Assembly (NCBI RefSeq): GCF_000025325.1
Contig: NC_013743.1
Location: 3,348,001 to 3,412,000, forward strand
Direction: 5' to 3'
Length of the DNA stretch: 64,000 nt
Source: Haloterrigena turkmenica DSM 5511
Lineage (GTDB): Archaea > Halobacteriota > Halobacteria > Halobacteriales > Natrialbaceae
Shown here: positions 49,582 to 59,338 of the stretch, one piece after another
Position numbering within the stretch: the stretch's first letter is position 1
How the letters are laid out: the number at the start of each line of letters is the position of its first letter
Notes under the pieces: generated by a model
The model's input: only the letters and a program-made list of their open reading frames with translations
Databases searched by the model: none
Told to the model about the DNA's origin: nothing
Translations under genes and position numbers: made by a program

Positions 49582-50820
49582 CTACTGTTCCTGTGCCGGC
49601 GCGAGCTCGTCCAGATCGACCTGCTTCTCGAGGAGGACCTCGGCCTGGTCGGCGACGTCACGCTGTTCGCGCATCAGCTGTTTGAACTTGCTCTGGGGCG
49701 AGAGATCGCCGATGAGGACCCCGCCGACGATCTTGCCGTCCTTGAAGGCGATGCGTCGCCACTCGGTGTCGCTGTACTTGCGCTCGGCGTGTTCGTCGCC
49801 GAGTGTCGGGTGGCCGAAGGAGAGGAAGGGGAAGTCGAAGTGCGTGATGGAGTACGAGGAGACCCACTCGAACTCTTCTTCCTCGTCGTCGGCGGCCATG
49901 TTGACCGCGGCGACCCGACCTTGTTCCTTGGCCGAGCCCCACGAGCCGTTCTGGGCCTGATCGCCGAGCAGGACGTCGTAGAAGCGCGTGATGTCGCCGG
50001 CGGCGTAGACGTCGTCGACGTTAGTCTGCATGTACTCGTCGACGACGAGCCCGTTGTTCTGCTCGAGACCGGCTCCCCGGAGGAACTCGGTGTTGAATGT
50101 CAGCCCGATGGCGACACCGGCGAAGTCGCAGTCGTAGCGGTCGCCGTTGGGGTCGACCGCGGCGGTGACGTGTCCGTCGTCGTCGACCTCGAAGCGGTCG
50201 ACGCCGCTGTCGAAGACCGGTTCGACGCCGACCTCGCGCATGCCCTCGTGCATGATCTCGGCGCCGTCGGCCGAGAGCGCGTAGCGCCACCAGCGGTCGC
50301 CGCGCATCAGGTAGTCGGCTTCGATACCCTGCGCGCCACAGACGGCCGCGAAGTCGATTCCCAGCAGGCCGGCGCCGACGATGACGCCCCGATCGGACTG
50401 CTCGGCGTGCTCGCGGATCCCGCGGGCGTCCTGAAACGTCCAGAAGTGGTGGACGCCGTCGGCGTCGCTGTTTTCGACCGGGAGCTGCGTCGGCGTCCCG
50501 CCGGTCGCGACCAGGAGCTTGTCGTACTCGATCTCGCCACTGTCGTAGGTGTGGACGATCCGCTCGTCCGTGTCGACGCTCGTGACGTGGGTGTTCAACG
50601 AGAGCTCGATATCGCGCTCCTCGTACCACTCTTCCTCGTGAATCGAGATGGGAGCTTCTGGCAGTTTCCCCTTCGCGTGTTCCTTAATGAGAATGCGGTT
50701 ATACAGTGGCTCCCCCTCATCGGTGATGACGGTAATCGTCGCCTCCGGATCCTCCTCCCGGAGGGTCTCGGCAGCCGAGCTGCCGGAGATTCCGTCACCG
50801 ATGATCACGTAATGGGTCAT
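49582..50820 (-). CDS. NAD(P)/FAD-dependent oxidoreductase (NirB/rubredoxin-reductase type)
   Basis: A 412-residue flavoprotein with two dinucleotide-binding motifs: the N-terminal FAD site IIGDGISGSSAAETLREEDP and the central NAD(P) site VIVGAGLLGIDFAAVCGAQG. The FAD-binding ATGGTPTQLP and the terminal VYAAGDITRFYD are typical of ferredoxin or nitrite reductase-type pyridine nucleotide-disulfide oxidoreductases. It probably transfers electrons from NAD(P)H to a ferredoxin, rubredoxin or iron-sulfur partner. A TATA-like CTTTAACC lies about 27 bases upstream of the ATG at 50820. It is monocistronic. Confidence 0.92.
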   Translation of the reverse strand: MTHYVIIGDGISGSSAAETLREEDPEATITVITDEGEPLYNRILIKEHAKGKLPEAPISIHEEEWYEERDIELSLNTHVTSVDTDERIVHTYDSGEIEYDKLLVATGGTPTQLPVENSDADGVHHFWTFQDARGIREHAEQSDRGVIVGAGLLGIDFAAVCGAQGIEADYLMRGDRWWRYALSADGAEIMHEGMREVGVEPVFDSGVDRFEVDDDGHVTAAVDPNGDRYDCDFAGVAIGLTFNTEFLRGAGLEQNNGLVVDEYMQTNVDDVYAAGDITRFYDVLLGDQAQNGSWGSAKEQGRVAAVNMAADDEEEEFEWVSSYSITHFDFPFLSFGHPTLGDEHAERKYSDTEWRRIAFKDGKIVGGVLIGDLSPQSKFKQLMREQRDVADQAEVLLEKQVDLDELAPAQEQ

Positions 50821-51086
50821 ATTCGGACCGTTCGTAATGCGGGTTAAAGTGGATTGCTATCTCGTCTATTTTACCCAGCGGGAGTTTCGCCACAACAGTT
50901 GTATGCTGAAATCGGACGCAAACTGTCAAAACGGTAATCGCACGTCGGTCTTCCGTTTCCGATACTTGACGTTGCAAGGTTTGCTGGTATCTCCGACGGT
51001 CGACCGTCCGAGCGAGCCGTCGGTATCTCGCCGACCCTTCATAGTTGTCCGAACCGTTCTTTAGGCGCTACTGCCTACATCGTCGC

Positions 51087-51683
51087 ATGAAACTCCGTCA
51101 AAACGCGAAACACTTCGCCTATCGAAAGGCCCTCGAGACGCCGGGCGTCCGTTCGGTCGCCAACGCGGGGCTGGTCAGACTGCACACGAAGATATTCACC
51201 GGAAAGGCCGACCCCGCCCACGCGGAGGAGCGAACGGCCCACCTCGACGGCCTCTTCGACGCGACGATGGACACCTACCTGCGAGCGCTTCAGGCGGGGT
51301 TCTCCGAGGCCGAAGCCCGCGAGATCACCCACATTCAGGCCAACTTCGACTTCTACAACCACGGCTGGACCGAGATGATGGAGATCCCGGTCGACGAACT
51401 CGAGGCCCACTACGAGCGCTACGGCGACTTCTTCGAGCGGTGGGACATCACGATCGACGACCCGCTCGGCCAGTTCGAACCGCCCGAGGGGATTCCCGAG
51501 GCGCCCTCGACGCCCGAACGACTCGACGAGCCCGAACACCCCCACGCGGAGGGCGGGTTCGCCGACGACGTCTACGTCGAGACCGAGGACGGCGACCTCG
51601 TCGTGGGTAGCCAAGACGAGCCGGACGACGTCGACGTCTCGAACGCGGTCGATCTCGAGGACGAGGATATCGAGGCCGACTGA
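51087..51683 (+). CDS. DUF6149-like haloarchaeal protein
   Basis: A 198-residue soluble acidic protein. The N-terminal half is helical (residues 1-115, including HAEERTAHLDGLFDATMDTY and EAEAREITHIQANFDFYNHG). The C-terminal 70 residues are strongly acidic and probably disordered. I recall it as DUF6149, of unknown function. A CTTTAGGC element about 26 bases upstream fits a leaderless start at the ATG at 51087. It stands alone. Confidence 0.8.
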   Translation: MKLRQNAKHFAYRKALETPGVRSVANAGLVRLHTKIFTGKADPAHAEERTAHLDGLFDATMDTYLRALQAGFSEAEAREITHIQANFDFYNHGWTEMMEIPVDELEAHYERYGDFFERWDITIDDPLGQFEPPEGIPEAPSTPERLDEPEHPHAEGGFADDVYVETEDGDLVVGSQDEPDDVDVSNAVDLEDEDIEAD

Positions 51684-51818
51684 CCGACGTTCGGTCCATT
51701 CTGCCGCGCCTACTCGCGATCGAGCCCGCATTTCGCACCAGCGCTTTCGACGTTTGTTCTCGTCTACCGGATAGTAATCTAACAGTAACAATATTGTTTG
51801 CAGATCTGTTTTCGGTCG

Positions 51819-53054
51819 ATGAACCGACGAACGTATCTCGCGGCAGCAGCGTCGGCAGCGGGGCTCGGACTGGCGGGCTGTGCCGACTCGCCCGCGCTCG
51901 ACGAGGACGAAGGGAACAACGACGACTCGCCGCCGCCGAGCGATCCCGCCGCGAATCTCCCCGACGCCGCCAGAACCGTCGACGACTTCGAGGACCTCGA
52001 GGCGTGGACGGTCGCCGGCGGGACGCTTACGGCGGATCCGGACCGCGCCGCCGTCGGCTCGCAGAGCGCCCAGCTGACGGTTGGCAAGACCGAGCAAATG
52101 GCCAGACTCACGAGGACGTTCGCCGATCCTCGCGATCTCACCGACGTCGTTCCCGGCGTCGCCGTCGCGACGGACGAACTCGTCGTCCCGTGGCTTCGAC
52201 TGGTCGACGACGAGGGAGCCGCCGTCGAGTACCGTCGCGGGATCGTCGGCGACCTCCCCCTCGAGCGGTACAACTTCGGCGTCAGCGAGATCGATCCGGC
52301 GTTCGACGCGGCGAGCGTCCGAAAAGTGTCCCTGCGGCTCTGGACGGCCGAGGGGGAGCGACGGACGGTCTGGTTCGACGACCTTCACTTCACGCCGCGG
52401 CCGGAGACGGGGCAGGTGATGATCCAGTTCGACGACGCACACGTCACCGATTACACGGAAGCGTTGCCGCGCCTCGAGTCGTACGACTATCCCGCGACGA
52501 CGTTCGTCAACTCCGGGTACATCGGCGGCGACGACGTCGGCGGCGATCCCCGATTGACGGTCGACCAGCTCCGCGAACTCCAGGACGCCGGCTGGTGCGT
52601 CGCGAACCATGCGAAGAACCACCCGAAACTGCCCGAACTCGACAGCGACGAACAGGAAACTCAGATCCGGGCGGGCAAGGAGTGGCTCGTCGAGCGAGGG
52701 TTCGAGGACGGCGCCGACTACTTCGCCTACCCGTTCGGCCAGTACGACGCGACGTCGATCGAACTCGTCGACGAGTACCACTCGATCGGCTTCGGTGGCG
52801 GCCCGCCGGCCCAGGGTTATACGACGAATACGAAACTGGCCTCCAGAATCGGCAACCCCAGCGCCGAACGCGTCCGAAGCGCGCTCGAACACACCGTCGA
52901 ACAGCGCGGGATCACCGGTCTCTTCTTCCACCGCCTCGAGGACGACCACCTCGAGGCCTTCGAGACGATGGTCGAAACGATCCACGAGTACGAGTCGAAG
53001 GGCGAACTCGAGGTGATTCTCCCCCGACATCTCGAGGAGCGGTTCCTGTTCTGA
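51819..53054 (+). CDS. Tat-lipoprotein polysaccharide deacetylase
   Basis: A 411-residue exported protein. The N-terminus MNRRTYLAAAASAAGLGLAG followed by Cys21 is a Tat signal with a lipobox, so it is probably anchored to the membrane. The deacetylase domain (about 205-411) has the metal and catalytic residues: DD in MIQFDDAHVTDY, the HxxxH pair in VANHAKNHPKL and the FAYPFGQYD motif. It would remove acetyl groups from a surface polysaccharide, such as an S-layer glycan or capsule. The promoter AACAATATTGT lies about 25-30 bases upstream. It stands alone. Confidence 0.88.
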   Translation: MNRRTYLAAAASAAGLGLAGCADSPALDEDEGNNDDSPPPSDPAANLPDAARTVDDFEDLEAWTVAGGTLTADPDRAAVGSQSAQLTVGKTEQMARLTRTFADPRDLTDVVPGVAVATDELVVPWLRLVDDEGAAVEYRRGIVGDLPLERYNFGVSEIDPAFDAASVRKVSLRLWTAEGERRTVWFDDLHFTPRPETGQVMIQFDDAHVTDYTEALPRLESYDYPATTFVNSGYIGGDDVGGDPRLTVDQLRELQDAGWCVANHAKNHPKLPELDSDEQETQIRAGKEWLVERGFEDGADYFAYPFGQYDATSIELVDEYHSIGFGGGPPAQGYTTNTKLASRIGNPSAERVRSALEHTVEQRGITGLFFHRLEDDHLEAFETMVETIHEYESKGELEVILPRHLEERFLF

Positions 53055-53153
53055 GGGAGGCCGACTCGGCGCCCGTCGAGAAGCGTTCGGGCGGTGTCGG
53101 GATCCAAGCCGCTAAGTGTCCGGGGAGACCCGTTTCAACAACGAGACGATTCG

Positions 53154-54425
53154 ATGGCACTCGATAGCAATGACCGATCGATCGCCGGCTTCACCATGGC
53201 CGGCCACGCGCTCGTCCACTGGTTCGAGACGTCGATCCCGATCTTTCTGGTCGTCTGGCTCGATACGTTCGACACCGGCGTCGCCCTGTTCGGACAGGTC
53301 GTCGCGCTCGGCTACGCGCTCTTCGGGATCGGCGCGCTGCCGAGCGGCATCCTCTCGGATCGATACGAGACCAAGCGGCTCATCCTGGCCTGTCTCGCGG
53401 GAATGAGCGGGGCCTTCCTCATCCTCTCGTTCGCGAGGTCGGTCTACGCGATCGCCCTCGCCCTCGTCCTGTGGGGAGTCGCCGCCAGTATCTACCACCC
53501 CGCCGGGCTGGCGCTCATCAGCACCGGCGTCGAGGAGCGGGGCACCGTCTTCGCCTGGCACGGGATCGCCGGCAACGCCGGCATCGCCCTGGGCCCGTTC
53601 GTCACGGCGACGCTGCTCGTCGTCTTCGAGTGGGAGCTCGTCGCAGCGCTGCTGGCCGTCCCCGGCGTTCTCGCGGTGCTGTACGGCCTCAGCGCGTCGT
53701 TCGATCCGACCGCAGCCGTCGACGACGACGTCGACGCCAGCCCCGACGAGGCGCTGTCCGTCTCGGAACTGTTCGCGGAGACGCGAACGCTGTTCGCGAG
53801 CGCCTTCGCCATCGTCTTCGCCATCGTGATGTTCGAGGGGCTGTACTACCGCGGGATGTTGACCTACCTGCCCGAGATCCTCCACGGTCTCGAGGCGATG
53901 GCCAGCTTCGCCGTCCCCGCGAGCCTCGAAGGGATCGAGCCGGCCGATTACATCTACGTGGGGCTGTTGGTCGTCGGAATGGCGGGCCAGTACGCCGGCG
54001 GGAAACTGACCGACCGCGTGGCACCGGCCCGTGGCATGATTGCCATCTTCGCCGTCCTCGCGGTGCTGGCCGTCGCGTTCGTTCCCGTCACCGGCATGGG
54101 CGTGGTCGCGATCGCAGCCCTCTGTGGCGCCTTCGGATTCTTCCTGTTCTCGATCCAGCCGTTCTACCAGAACGCCGTCGCGGTCTACACGCCCGCGGAC
54201 AGTCGCGGACTCTCCTACGGCTACACCTACCTCGGCGAGTTCGGCTTCGGATCGGCGAGCATCGCCATCGGCGGCTTCGTCCTCGGCGGCTTCTCGCTCG
54301 CGGCGTTCTTCGCGTTGATCGCCGGCTTCGCCCTCGTCGGCGGCCTGCTCGCGGGCGGCCTGCTGGTCGGTAGCGGGCGGCTCGCGACCGACGCGAGGGA
54401 AATCGAAGCCGAAGCGGACGATTGA
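53154..54425 (+). CDS. Major facilitator superfamily transporter
   Basis: A 423-residue protein with 12 predicted membrane segments in two halves. The first intracellular loop is ALPSGILSDRYETKRLILAC, the MFS motif A type. The middle loop is acidic (SFDPTAAVDDDVDASPDEAL). The substrate is unknown. The ATG at 53154 (MALDSNDRSIAGFTMAGHAL) was chosen over a longer reading. It follows the deacetylase gene by 99 bases on the same strand. Confidence 0.9.
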   Translation: MALDSNDRSIAGFTMAGHALVHWFETSIPIFLVVWLDTFDTGVALFGQVVALGYALFGIGALPSGILSDRYETKRLILACLAGMSGAFLILSFARSVYAIALALVLWGVAASIYHPAGLALISTGVEERGTVFAWHGIAGNAGIALGPFVTATLLVVFEWELVAALLAVPGVLAVLYGLSASFDPTAAVDDDVDASPDEALSVSELFAETRTLFASAFAIVFAIVMFEGLYYRGMLTYLPEILHGLEAMASFAVPASLEGIEPADYIYVGLLVVGMAGQYAGGKLTDRVAPARGMIAIFAVLAVLAVAFVPVTGMGVVAIAALCGAFGFFLFSIQPFYQNAVAVYTPADSRGLSYGYTYLGEFGFGSASIAIGGFVLGGFSLAAFFALIAGFALVGGLLAGGLLVGSGRLATDAREIEAEADD

Positions 54426-54535
54426 CGCTGTACGGTCAGAGGGTCCGAACGGGACAGCGTACCGACGGCCGAAGGTACCGATCAAACGGCAAAGCGAGGG
54501 AAGAATGAGAACGGCTCCGTCGACTCGAGTCGCTG

Positions 54536-55870
54536 TTAAAACCAGTCCGGTTCGGCGTAGTCGGCCGTCTTGTGCTCCTCGGGCCAGATAGTCTGCTGGA
54601 CGCCCGTCCCGTCGTCGTTCTCCTGCCACTGGAAGAACAGCGGGTGGACGTTGTCTTCACCGTAGATGACGTCGTGGGCGTGCTCGTGGCTCGAGTCGTG
54701 GAACTCAATGGTTCCGGTCGTCCCGGTAACGGAAATGTCCTCGAGTTCGCTCACCAGCTCGTCGGAGTCGGACGTTTCGGCCTCCTCGACCGCCTTCGCG
54801 AAGAGTTTGACCGCGTCGAACGAGATATAGCCGGTGTAGACGGGCGCGGACCCGTCGTTCCTGCGCTGGTACTCGTCGACGAACGGCAGGGTCTTTTCGG
54901 TGGTTTCGGTGGTCGGTGTCGCAAAGGCGTACCCGGTCGCGTAGCGGCAGGCGCCGTCGACCATTCCGTAGTACGAGGACAGCTGCATCGGCACGTGAAT
55001 TCCGCTGAAGGCGAACGGCCGTTCCGCTGGCCCCCAATCCATCACGGCCCGAGTTCCAGTGTGGGCTGCCGCAATGATCGCCGCGTCGGCTCCCGTCCGT
55101 TCGACCTCGTCGTAGATGTCCGAGAAGTCGTCAGTCGCCGGTGCGTACCGCTTTTGCATCGCAACGTCGACGGCCGTGTCACCCAATCGGTTCTGGTACA
55201 CCTCCCACAGTCTCTCGGTCCAATCGTAGTCTTCGACGAGGATAGCGACGGAGCCCCAGTCGAGTTCAGGTCCCATCTCGTCCAGAAAATCGATCTGGGT
55301 CTCGGCGAGGTTCACGTCGTTGATCGGACCGACACGGAAATGGTACTTGTACTCCTCGTACTGGTCGCTGACCATCCGGCTCGCCGCCGTCGTCGCGGAA
55401 CCGACCGTGAGATGGGGGATCTCCTGCTCGGCAATGTCGTCCATCAAGTGGATGAGTACCTCGGAGGTGGCGACGCCGATCGTAACGTCCGCGCCTTCCT
55501 CGAGAACGAGCCGCTGGTACTGACGGCGCGCCTCGAGCGGACTCCCGTTCGTGTCGCCAATGGCCAGTTCGACGGCTCGACCGTCGATTCCGTCGTCGTC
55601 GTTGAGTTGGTCGCGAGCGATTTCGGCTCCCTCGACGATCGATTGCCCGGTGGAGTTGCTGTCCGGATCGGGTGCCAGAACGCCGATCGTAACCGGATCG
55701 ATATCGGCGCTCCCCACGACCGATCCGACGGTCTCGATACAGCCCGCCAGTGAGAGGCCGACCACTCCGCCAGCCGTCGTTTTGAGCACGTGACGGCGAT
55801 CGAGATCGCGTCGCTGAGTAGCGCCAGCAGAAGTATTTCCGTCCCCATTCCTGGGGGTATTGTCGTTCAT
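54536..55870 (-). CDS. Tat-lipoprotein substrate-binding protein (Leu/Ile/Val-type)
   Basis: A 444-residue type 1 periplasmic-binding-fold protein. The signal is RRHVLKTTAGGVVGLSLAGC, with a twin-arginine and lipobox Cys at about residue 44. The mature part starts DPVTIGVLAPDPDSNSTGQS and shows the usual two-lobe pattern, including GVATSEVLIHLMDDIAEQEI and AAIIAAAHTGTRAVMDWG. This family binds branched-chain amino acids, urea or similar solutes. No ABC permease or ATPase is nearby. It diverges from a Htr transducer, which suggests that it delivers ligand to that receptor rather than to a transporter. Confidence 0.88.
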   Translation of the reverse strand: MNDNTPRNGDGNTSAGATQRRDLDRRHVLKTTAGGVVGLSLAGCIETVGSVVGSADIDPVTIGVLAPDPDSNSTGQSIVEGAEIARDQLNDDDGIDGRAVELAIGDTNGSPLEARRQYQRLVLEEGADVTIGVATSEVLIHLMDDIAEQEIPHLTVGSATTAASRMVSDQYEEYKYHFRVGPINDVNLAETQIDFLDEMGPELDWGSVAILVEDYDWTERLWEVYQNRLGDTAVDVAMQKRYAPATDDFSDIYDEVERTGADAAIIAAAHTGTRAVMDWGPAERPFAFSGIHVPMQLSSYYGMVDGACRYATGYAFATPTTETTEKTLPFVDEYQRRNDGSAPVYTGYISFDAVKLFAKAVEEAETSDSDELVSELEDISVTGTTGTIEFHDSSHEHAHDVIYGEDNVHPLFFQWQENDDGTGVQQTIWPEEHKTADYAEPDWF

Positions 55871-56080
55871 ATTGAACAGTTGTTTCGACCTACGTTTCTT
55901 AACGTTTGCGGAGAATAGCATGAGGAAGGGAAACAGTCCGGCAGGCGCGACAGCAGAGATAGTATGTTGGAATCGTTAGTTTGATCCGAAATTCACACCC
56001 GATATCTCCATAATCATTCCTATTAGAGCCCGTATATTTTATTGTTATGGATTTCGCAACACATCTATTTATTGAGTCCC

Positions 56081-56118
56081 GTTATCAGTACCGATAACTG
56101 CAGATCACCATTTATGTA
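56081..56118 (+). promoter_or_regulatory. Near-perfect palindrome and TATA box ahead of Htr gene
   Basis: GTTATCAGTACCGATAAC (56081-56098) is an 18-base near-perfect palindrome with one mismatched pair. It lies about 12 bases upstream of a TATA-like CATTTATGTA (56109-56118), itself about 30 bases before the Htr ATG at 56144. The surrounding 55871-56143 region is AT-rich for this genome. A second short inverted repeat ACGTT/AACGT (55892-55905) lies near the divergent binding-protein promoter. Together they suggest coordinated control of the pair. Confidence 0.5.
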
Positions 56119-56143
56119 GTAACGAAATCACCCGTACGCTATC

Positions 56144-59100
56144 ATGGATTTCGTTCGACGGTTGGTGCCGACAGCTATCCGACGCAGGTATGCAGTGAAG
56201 TTCGGAATCGCGTTGCTGATTCTCGGACTCTCGGTAGGGCTACTCGGAGCCGGTGCAACGGGAGCGATCACGAATCAGGTAGAAGACCGGGTTCAGGAAG
56301 ATCACGCTTCTTCGGCCGAACAGGAAGCACAGAGCCTACAGATGTGGAACGAACAGAACGAACACACGATCGGGACGATCGCCCGATCCGACGTCGTCGC
56401 CAGCGACGATCCGGCAGCGATCCAGTACCGCTTCCTCGACTGGCAGGAGCACTTAGATGCTGACACGTTCGATATCTCCTACGTCGACCTCAACAACGAT
56501 ACCGTCACGGCCAGTACCAACGAGGCGTACCGCGATAGGGCGACCACCGAGATCGACACCGTTCCTGACGAGGCCTACTCGACGGCCACCGAAAACGTCC
56601 CCTGGGTCTCGGACGCCTACCTCGCCGAGGGAGAGTTCGGTCAGAACACCACCGTGATCACCTACGTCCAACTCTCGGCCGAAAACGAGGACCGGGCGAT
56701 CATCTACACCGCCAATCTCGAAGCCTACGCGAACCAGCTTCAGAACGACGACGGCGTCACGACGATGGTTCTCGACGGCGACAACGAGGTCATGATCGAT
56801 AACACGGCGGACTACAGCGAATCCCACGGGACGTTCGGCATGGCCTACGGTGGCGACACGAGTCTCTTGGAGTCCGCCCGAACAGAGGGAGCGACTACGC
56901 GGCAGGTCGCCGGCTCGTCGCTGGCCTTCGAGAACGACGCCTACGACTTCGGAAACGACGGCGAATACGTCACGAGTGCTGCTCGCATCTTCGGTACCGA
57001 CTGGGTCATCGTGACCCACGAACCGACCGATCAGGCGCTCGGGTTCGTCACCACGATCGGCCGGTGGGGCGGCATCGCGACGATCGTCGGCGTGCTCATG
57101 ATCGGCGTGGTCGGCGTCGTCCTCGGTCGGAACACCGCCGTTTCGATCGATCGGCTCACCGACAAGGCCAGCAAGATGGAGGAGGGCGACTTAGACGTCG
57201 ACCTCGAGACGAAACGCATCGACAACATCGGCCGACTCTACGAGGGCTTCGACTCGATGCGCGTCGCCTTGGGCGAACAGATCGAAGAGGCCGAAGCCGC
57301 TCGCGAGGACGCCGAACGAGAGCGCGAGCGCATCGCGGAGATCAACGGGCAACTCGAGCGGACGGCCGACGAGTACAGCGACGTGATGGAGGCGGCCGCC
57401 GCCGGCGATCTGACCGCCCGGATGGACGCCGAGACGGACAACGAGGCGATGGCGGAGATCGCCGCGGACTTCAACGACATGCTCGAGGAGATCGAGGAAA
57501 CCGTCGCCGACCTCAACCGGTTCGCGACCGACGTCGCGACCGCCTCCGAGCAGGTGACCGCCTCCAGCGAAGAGGTTCGCTCCGCCTCCGAGCAGGTCAC
57601 GGAGTCGATCCAGGAGATTTCCGACGGCGCCGAGCAGCAAAACCAGTCGCTGCAGTCGGTCACTCAGGAGATGAGCGGGCTCTCGACGACCACCGAGGAG
57701 ATCGCCGCCTCCTCGAACGAGGTCGCGGACATCGCCGAACGGACGGTCGACACCGGCCAGGAAGGACAGGAGGCCGCCCACGAAGCGATCACCGCGATGG
57801 ACCAGATCGAGACCGAGGCGGAAGACGCCGTCAGCGAGATCCGCCGCCTCGAGCAAGAGGTCCAGCAGATCGACGAACTGATCAACACGATTTCCGAGAT
57901 CGCCCGCCAGACGAACATGCTGGCGCTGAACGCCAACATCGAGGCCTCCCGCTCCGCCGGCGGACAGGACGACGAAGGGTTCTCCGTCGTCGCGAAGGAG
58001 GTCAAGGCCCTCTCCGAAGACGTCGCCGAGGCCGCTGACGAAGCCGAGGACCGCCTCGAGGCGATCCGCGAGCGCACCGAGCGGTCCGCGAACGAGGTCG
58101 AGGGCACCAGCGACCAGATCGAGGCCGCCGGCGAGCAGGTCACCGAGGCTGTCGAAGCGCTCGAGGAGATCGCCGACCTCGCCCAGGAGACCAACGTGGG
58201 CGTCCAGGAGATCTCCGCCGCGACCGAAGAGCAGGCCGCCTCGACGCAGGAAGTCGTCGCGATGGTCGACGACGCCGCGACGATCTCCGAGGAGACGACC
58301 ACCGAGGCCGAAAACGTCGCCGCCGCCGCCGAAGAGCAGACCACGGCCCTGACCGAAGTGACCCAGTCCGCCTCCGACCTCTCCGGCCAGGCCGCGGAGC
58401 TCTCCGAAGCGCTCGATCGCTTCGAGACCGGCATCGACCGCGAGCGACTCGAGAGCGACCGCGATTCGGACGACGATGACGATCCGACCGCGACGGAGCG
58501 TCCGCCCGAGTTCGACGCCGCGGCCGACGCGGCCGTGGACGAGTCACGGTCCGACGAGCAACCGCCGGCGTCGGAGGGCGACCAGCGAGGGCAGGGAATC
58601 ACCCTCTCGACCGACGACAGCGAGACGCTCGAGTCGCCCGAGCGGACCGACGAGCAAGCGACCGAACCCGACGCGGAGCAGCCGACCGAACGTGAGGCAG
58701 AGCAGCCGACCGAGTCGTTCGAGGCCGAGTCGGCGGAGACCGAGCCCGCAGACGACATCGCGCAGACCGCTGATGCGGCCGATATCGAACCCGCGCCGGC
58801 TCCGGACACAGACGCGCTCGAGGCCGAATCGGGCGATCAGACGTCGATCACGGACAGCGGGTCGACGAGCGAGACCGAACCCGAGAGCGATATCGACGCC
58901 GAACCGACGCCGGCGCCTGCTCCGGCCGCTCTCGAGGAGTCGGACCGGTCGGACCAGGAGTCGGCGGCCGACGGCGAGACGACCGCGGGCGGCGAACTCG
59001 CCGCCGAGGAGATCCTCGGGATCGACGACGACGGCACGACCGTCAGCGAACCGGAAGCCGATGACGACGAGACCGACGAACCGGCAGCCGACGTCGATGC

Positions 59101-59338
59101 GACCGACGAATCCGAGGACGCCGCGGCGGACGCGACGGATCCGCTCGCGGACGACGCGGACTCGGTGACGGCACTCGAGCCGGTCGAAGACGACGAGTCC
59201 GACGAGACCGGCGACGGAGACGTCGGGTCGAATGACGCTGAGACGGCTGCTACCGACGACGACGACACTGATGTGACCGACGACGACACCGACGCGACCG
59301 ACGACGACGTGTTCACGTTCGGAACCACCGACGAGTAG
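56144..59338 (+). CDS. Htr-type methyl-accepting chemotaxis transducer with long acidic tail
   Basis: A 1064-residue transducer. TM1 is at about 19-43 and TM2 at about 303-328, with a large extracellular sensor domain between them (about 44-302, Cache-like). HAMP domains follow (about 328-380 and 400-455). The signalling domain (about 455-775) has the hairpin tip EIARQTNMLALNANIEASRS and FSVVAKEVKALSED, which bind CheA/CheW. The last 290 residues (about 776-1064) form a very acidic, Asp/Glu/Thr-rich extension beyond the usual end of such receptors. It pairs divergently with a binding lipoprotein, resembling the BasB/BasT and CosB/CosT systems of Halobacterium. Confidence 0.93.
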   Translation: MDFVRRLVPTAIRRRYAVKFGIALLILGLSVGLLGAGATGAITNQVEDRVQEDHASSAEQEAQSLQMWNEQNEHTIGTIARSDVVASDDPAAIQYRFLDWQEHLDADTFDISYVDLNNDTVTASTNEAYRDRATTEIDTVPDEAYSTATENVPWVSDAYLAEGEFGQNTTVITYVQLSAENEDRAIIYTANLEAYANQLQNDDGVTTMVLDGDNEVMIDNTADYSESHGTFGMAYGGDTSLLESARTEGATTRQVAGSSLAFENDAYDFGNDGEYVTSAARIFGTDWVIVTHEPTDQALGFVTTIGRWGGIATIVGVLMIGVVGVVLGRNTAVSIDRLTDKASKMEEGDLDVDLETKRIDNIGRLYEGFDSMRVALGEQIEEAEAAREDAERERERIAEINGQLERTADEYSDVMEAAAAGDLTARMDAETDNEAMAEIAADFNDMLEEIEETVADLNRFATDVATASEQVTASSEEVRSASEQVTESIQEISDGAEQQNQSLQSVTQEMSGLSTTTEEIAASSNEVADIAERTVDTGQEGQEAAHEAITAMDQIETEAEDAVSEIRRLEQEVQQIDELINTISEIARQTNMLALNANIEASRSAGGQDDEGFSVVAKEVKALSEDVAEAADEAEDRLEAIRERTERSANEVEGTSDQIEAAGEQVTEAVEALEEIADLAQETNVGVQEISAATEEQAASTQEVVAMVDDAATISEETTTEAENVAAAAEEQTTALTEVTQSASDLSGQAAELSEALDRFETGIDRERLESDRDSDDDDDPTATERPPEFDAAADAAVDESRSDEQPPASEGDQRGQGITLSTDDSETLESPERTDEQATEPDAEQPTEREAEQPTESFEAESAETEPADDIAQTADAADIEPAPAPDTDALEAESGDQTSITDSGSTSETEPESDIDAEPTPAPAPAALEESDRSDQESAADGETTAGGELAAEEILGIDDDGTTVSEPEADDDETDEPAADVDATDESEDAAADATDPLADDADSVTALEPVEDDESDETGDGDVGSNDAETAATDDDDTDVTDDDTDATDDDVFTFGTTDE

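Noticed and set aside
51075-53030. 651-codon minus-strand frame opposite the DUF6149-like and deacetylase genes
   Set aside because: It spans two convincing plus-strand genes and their promoter and shows no family motifs.
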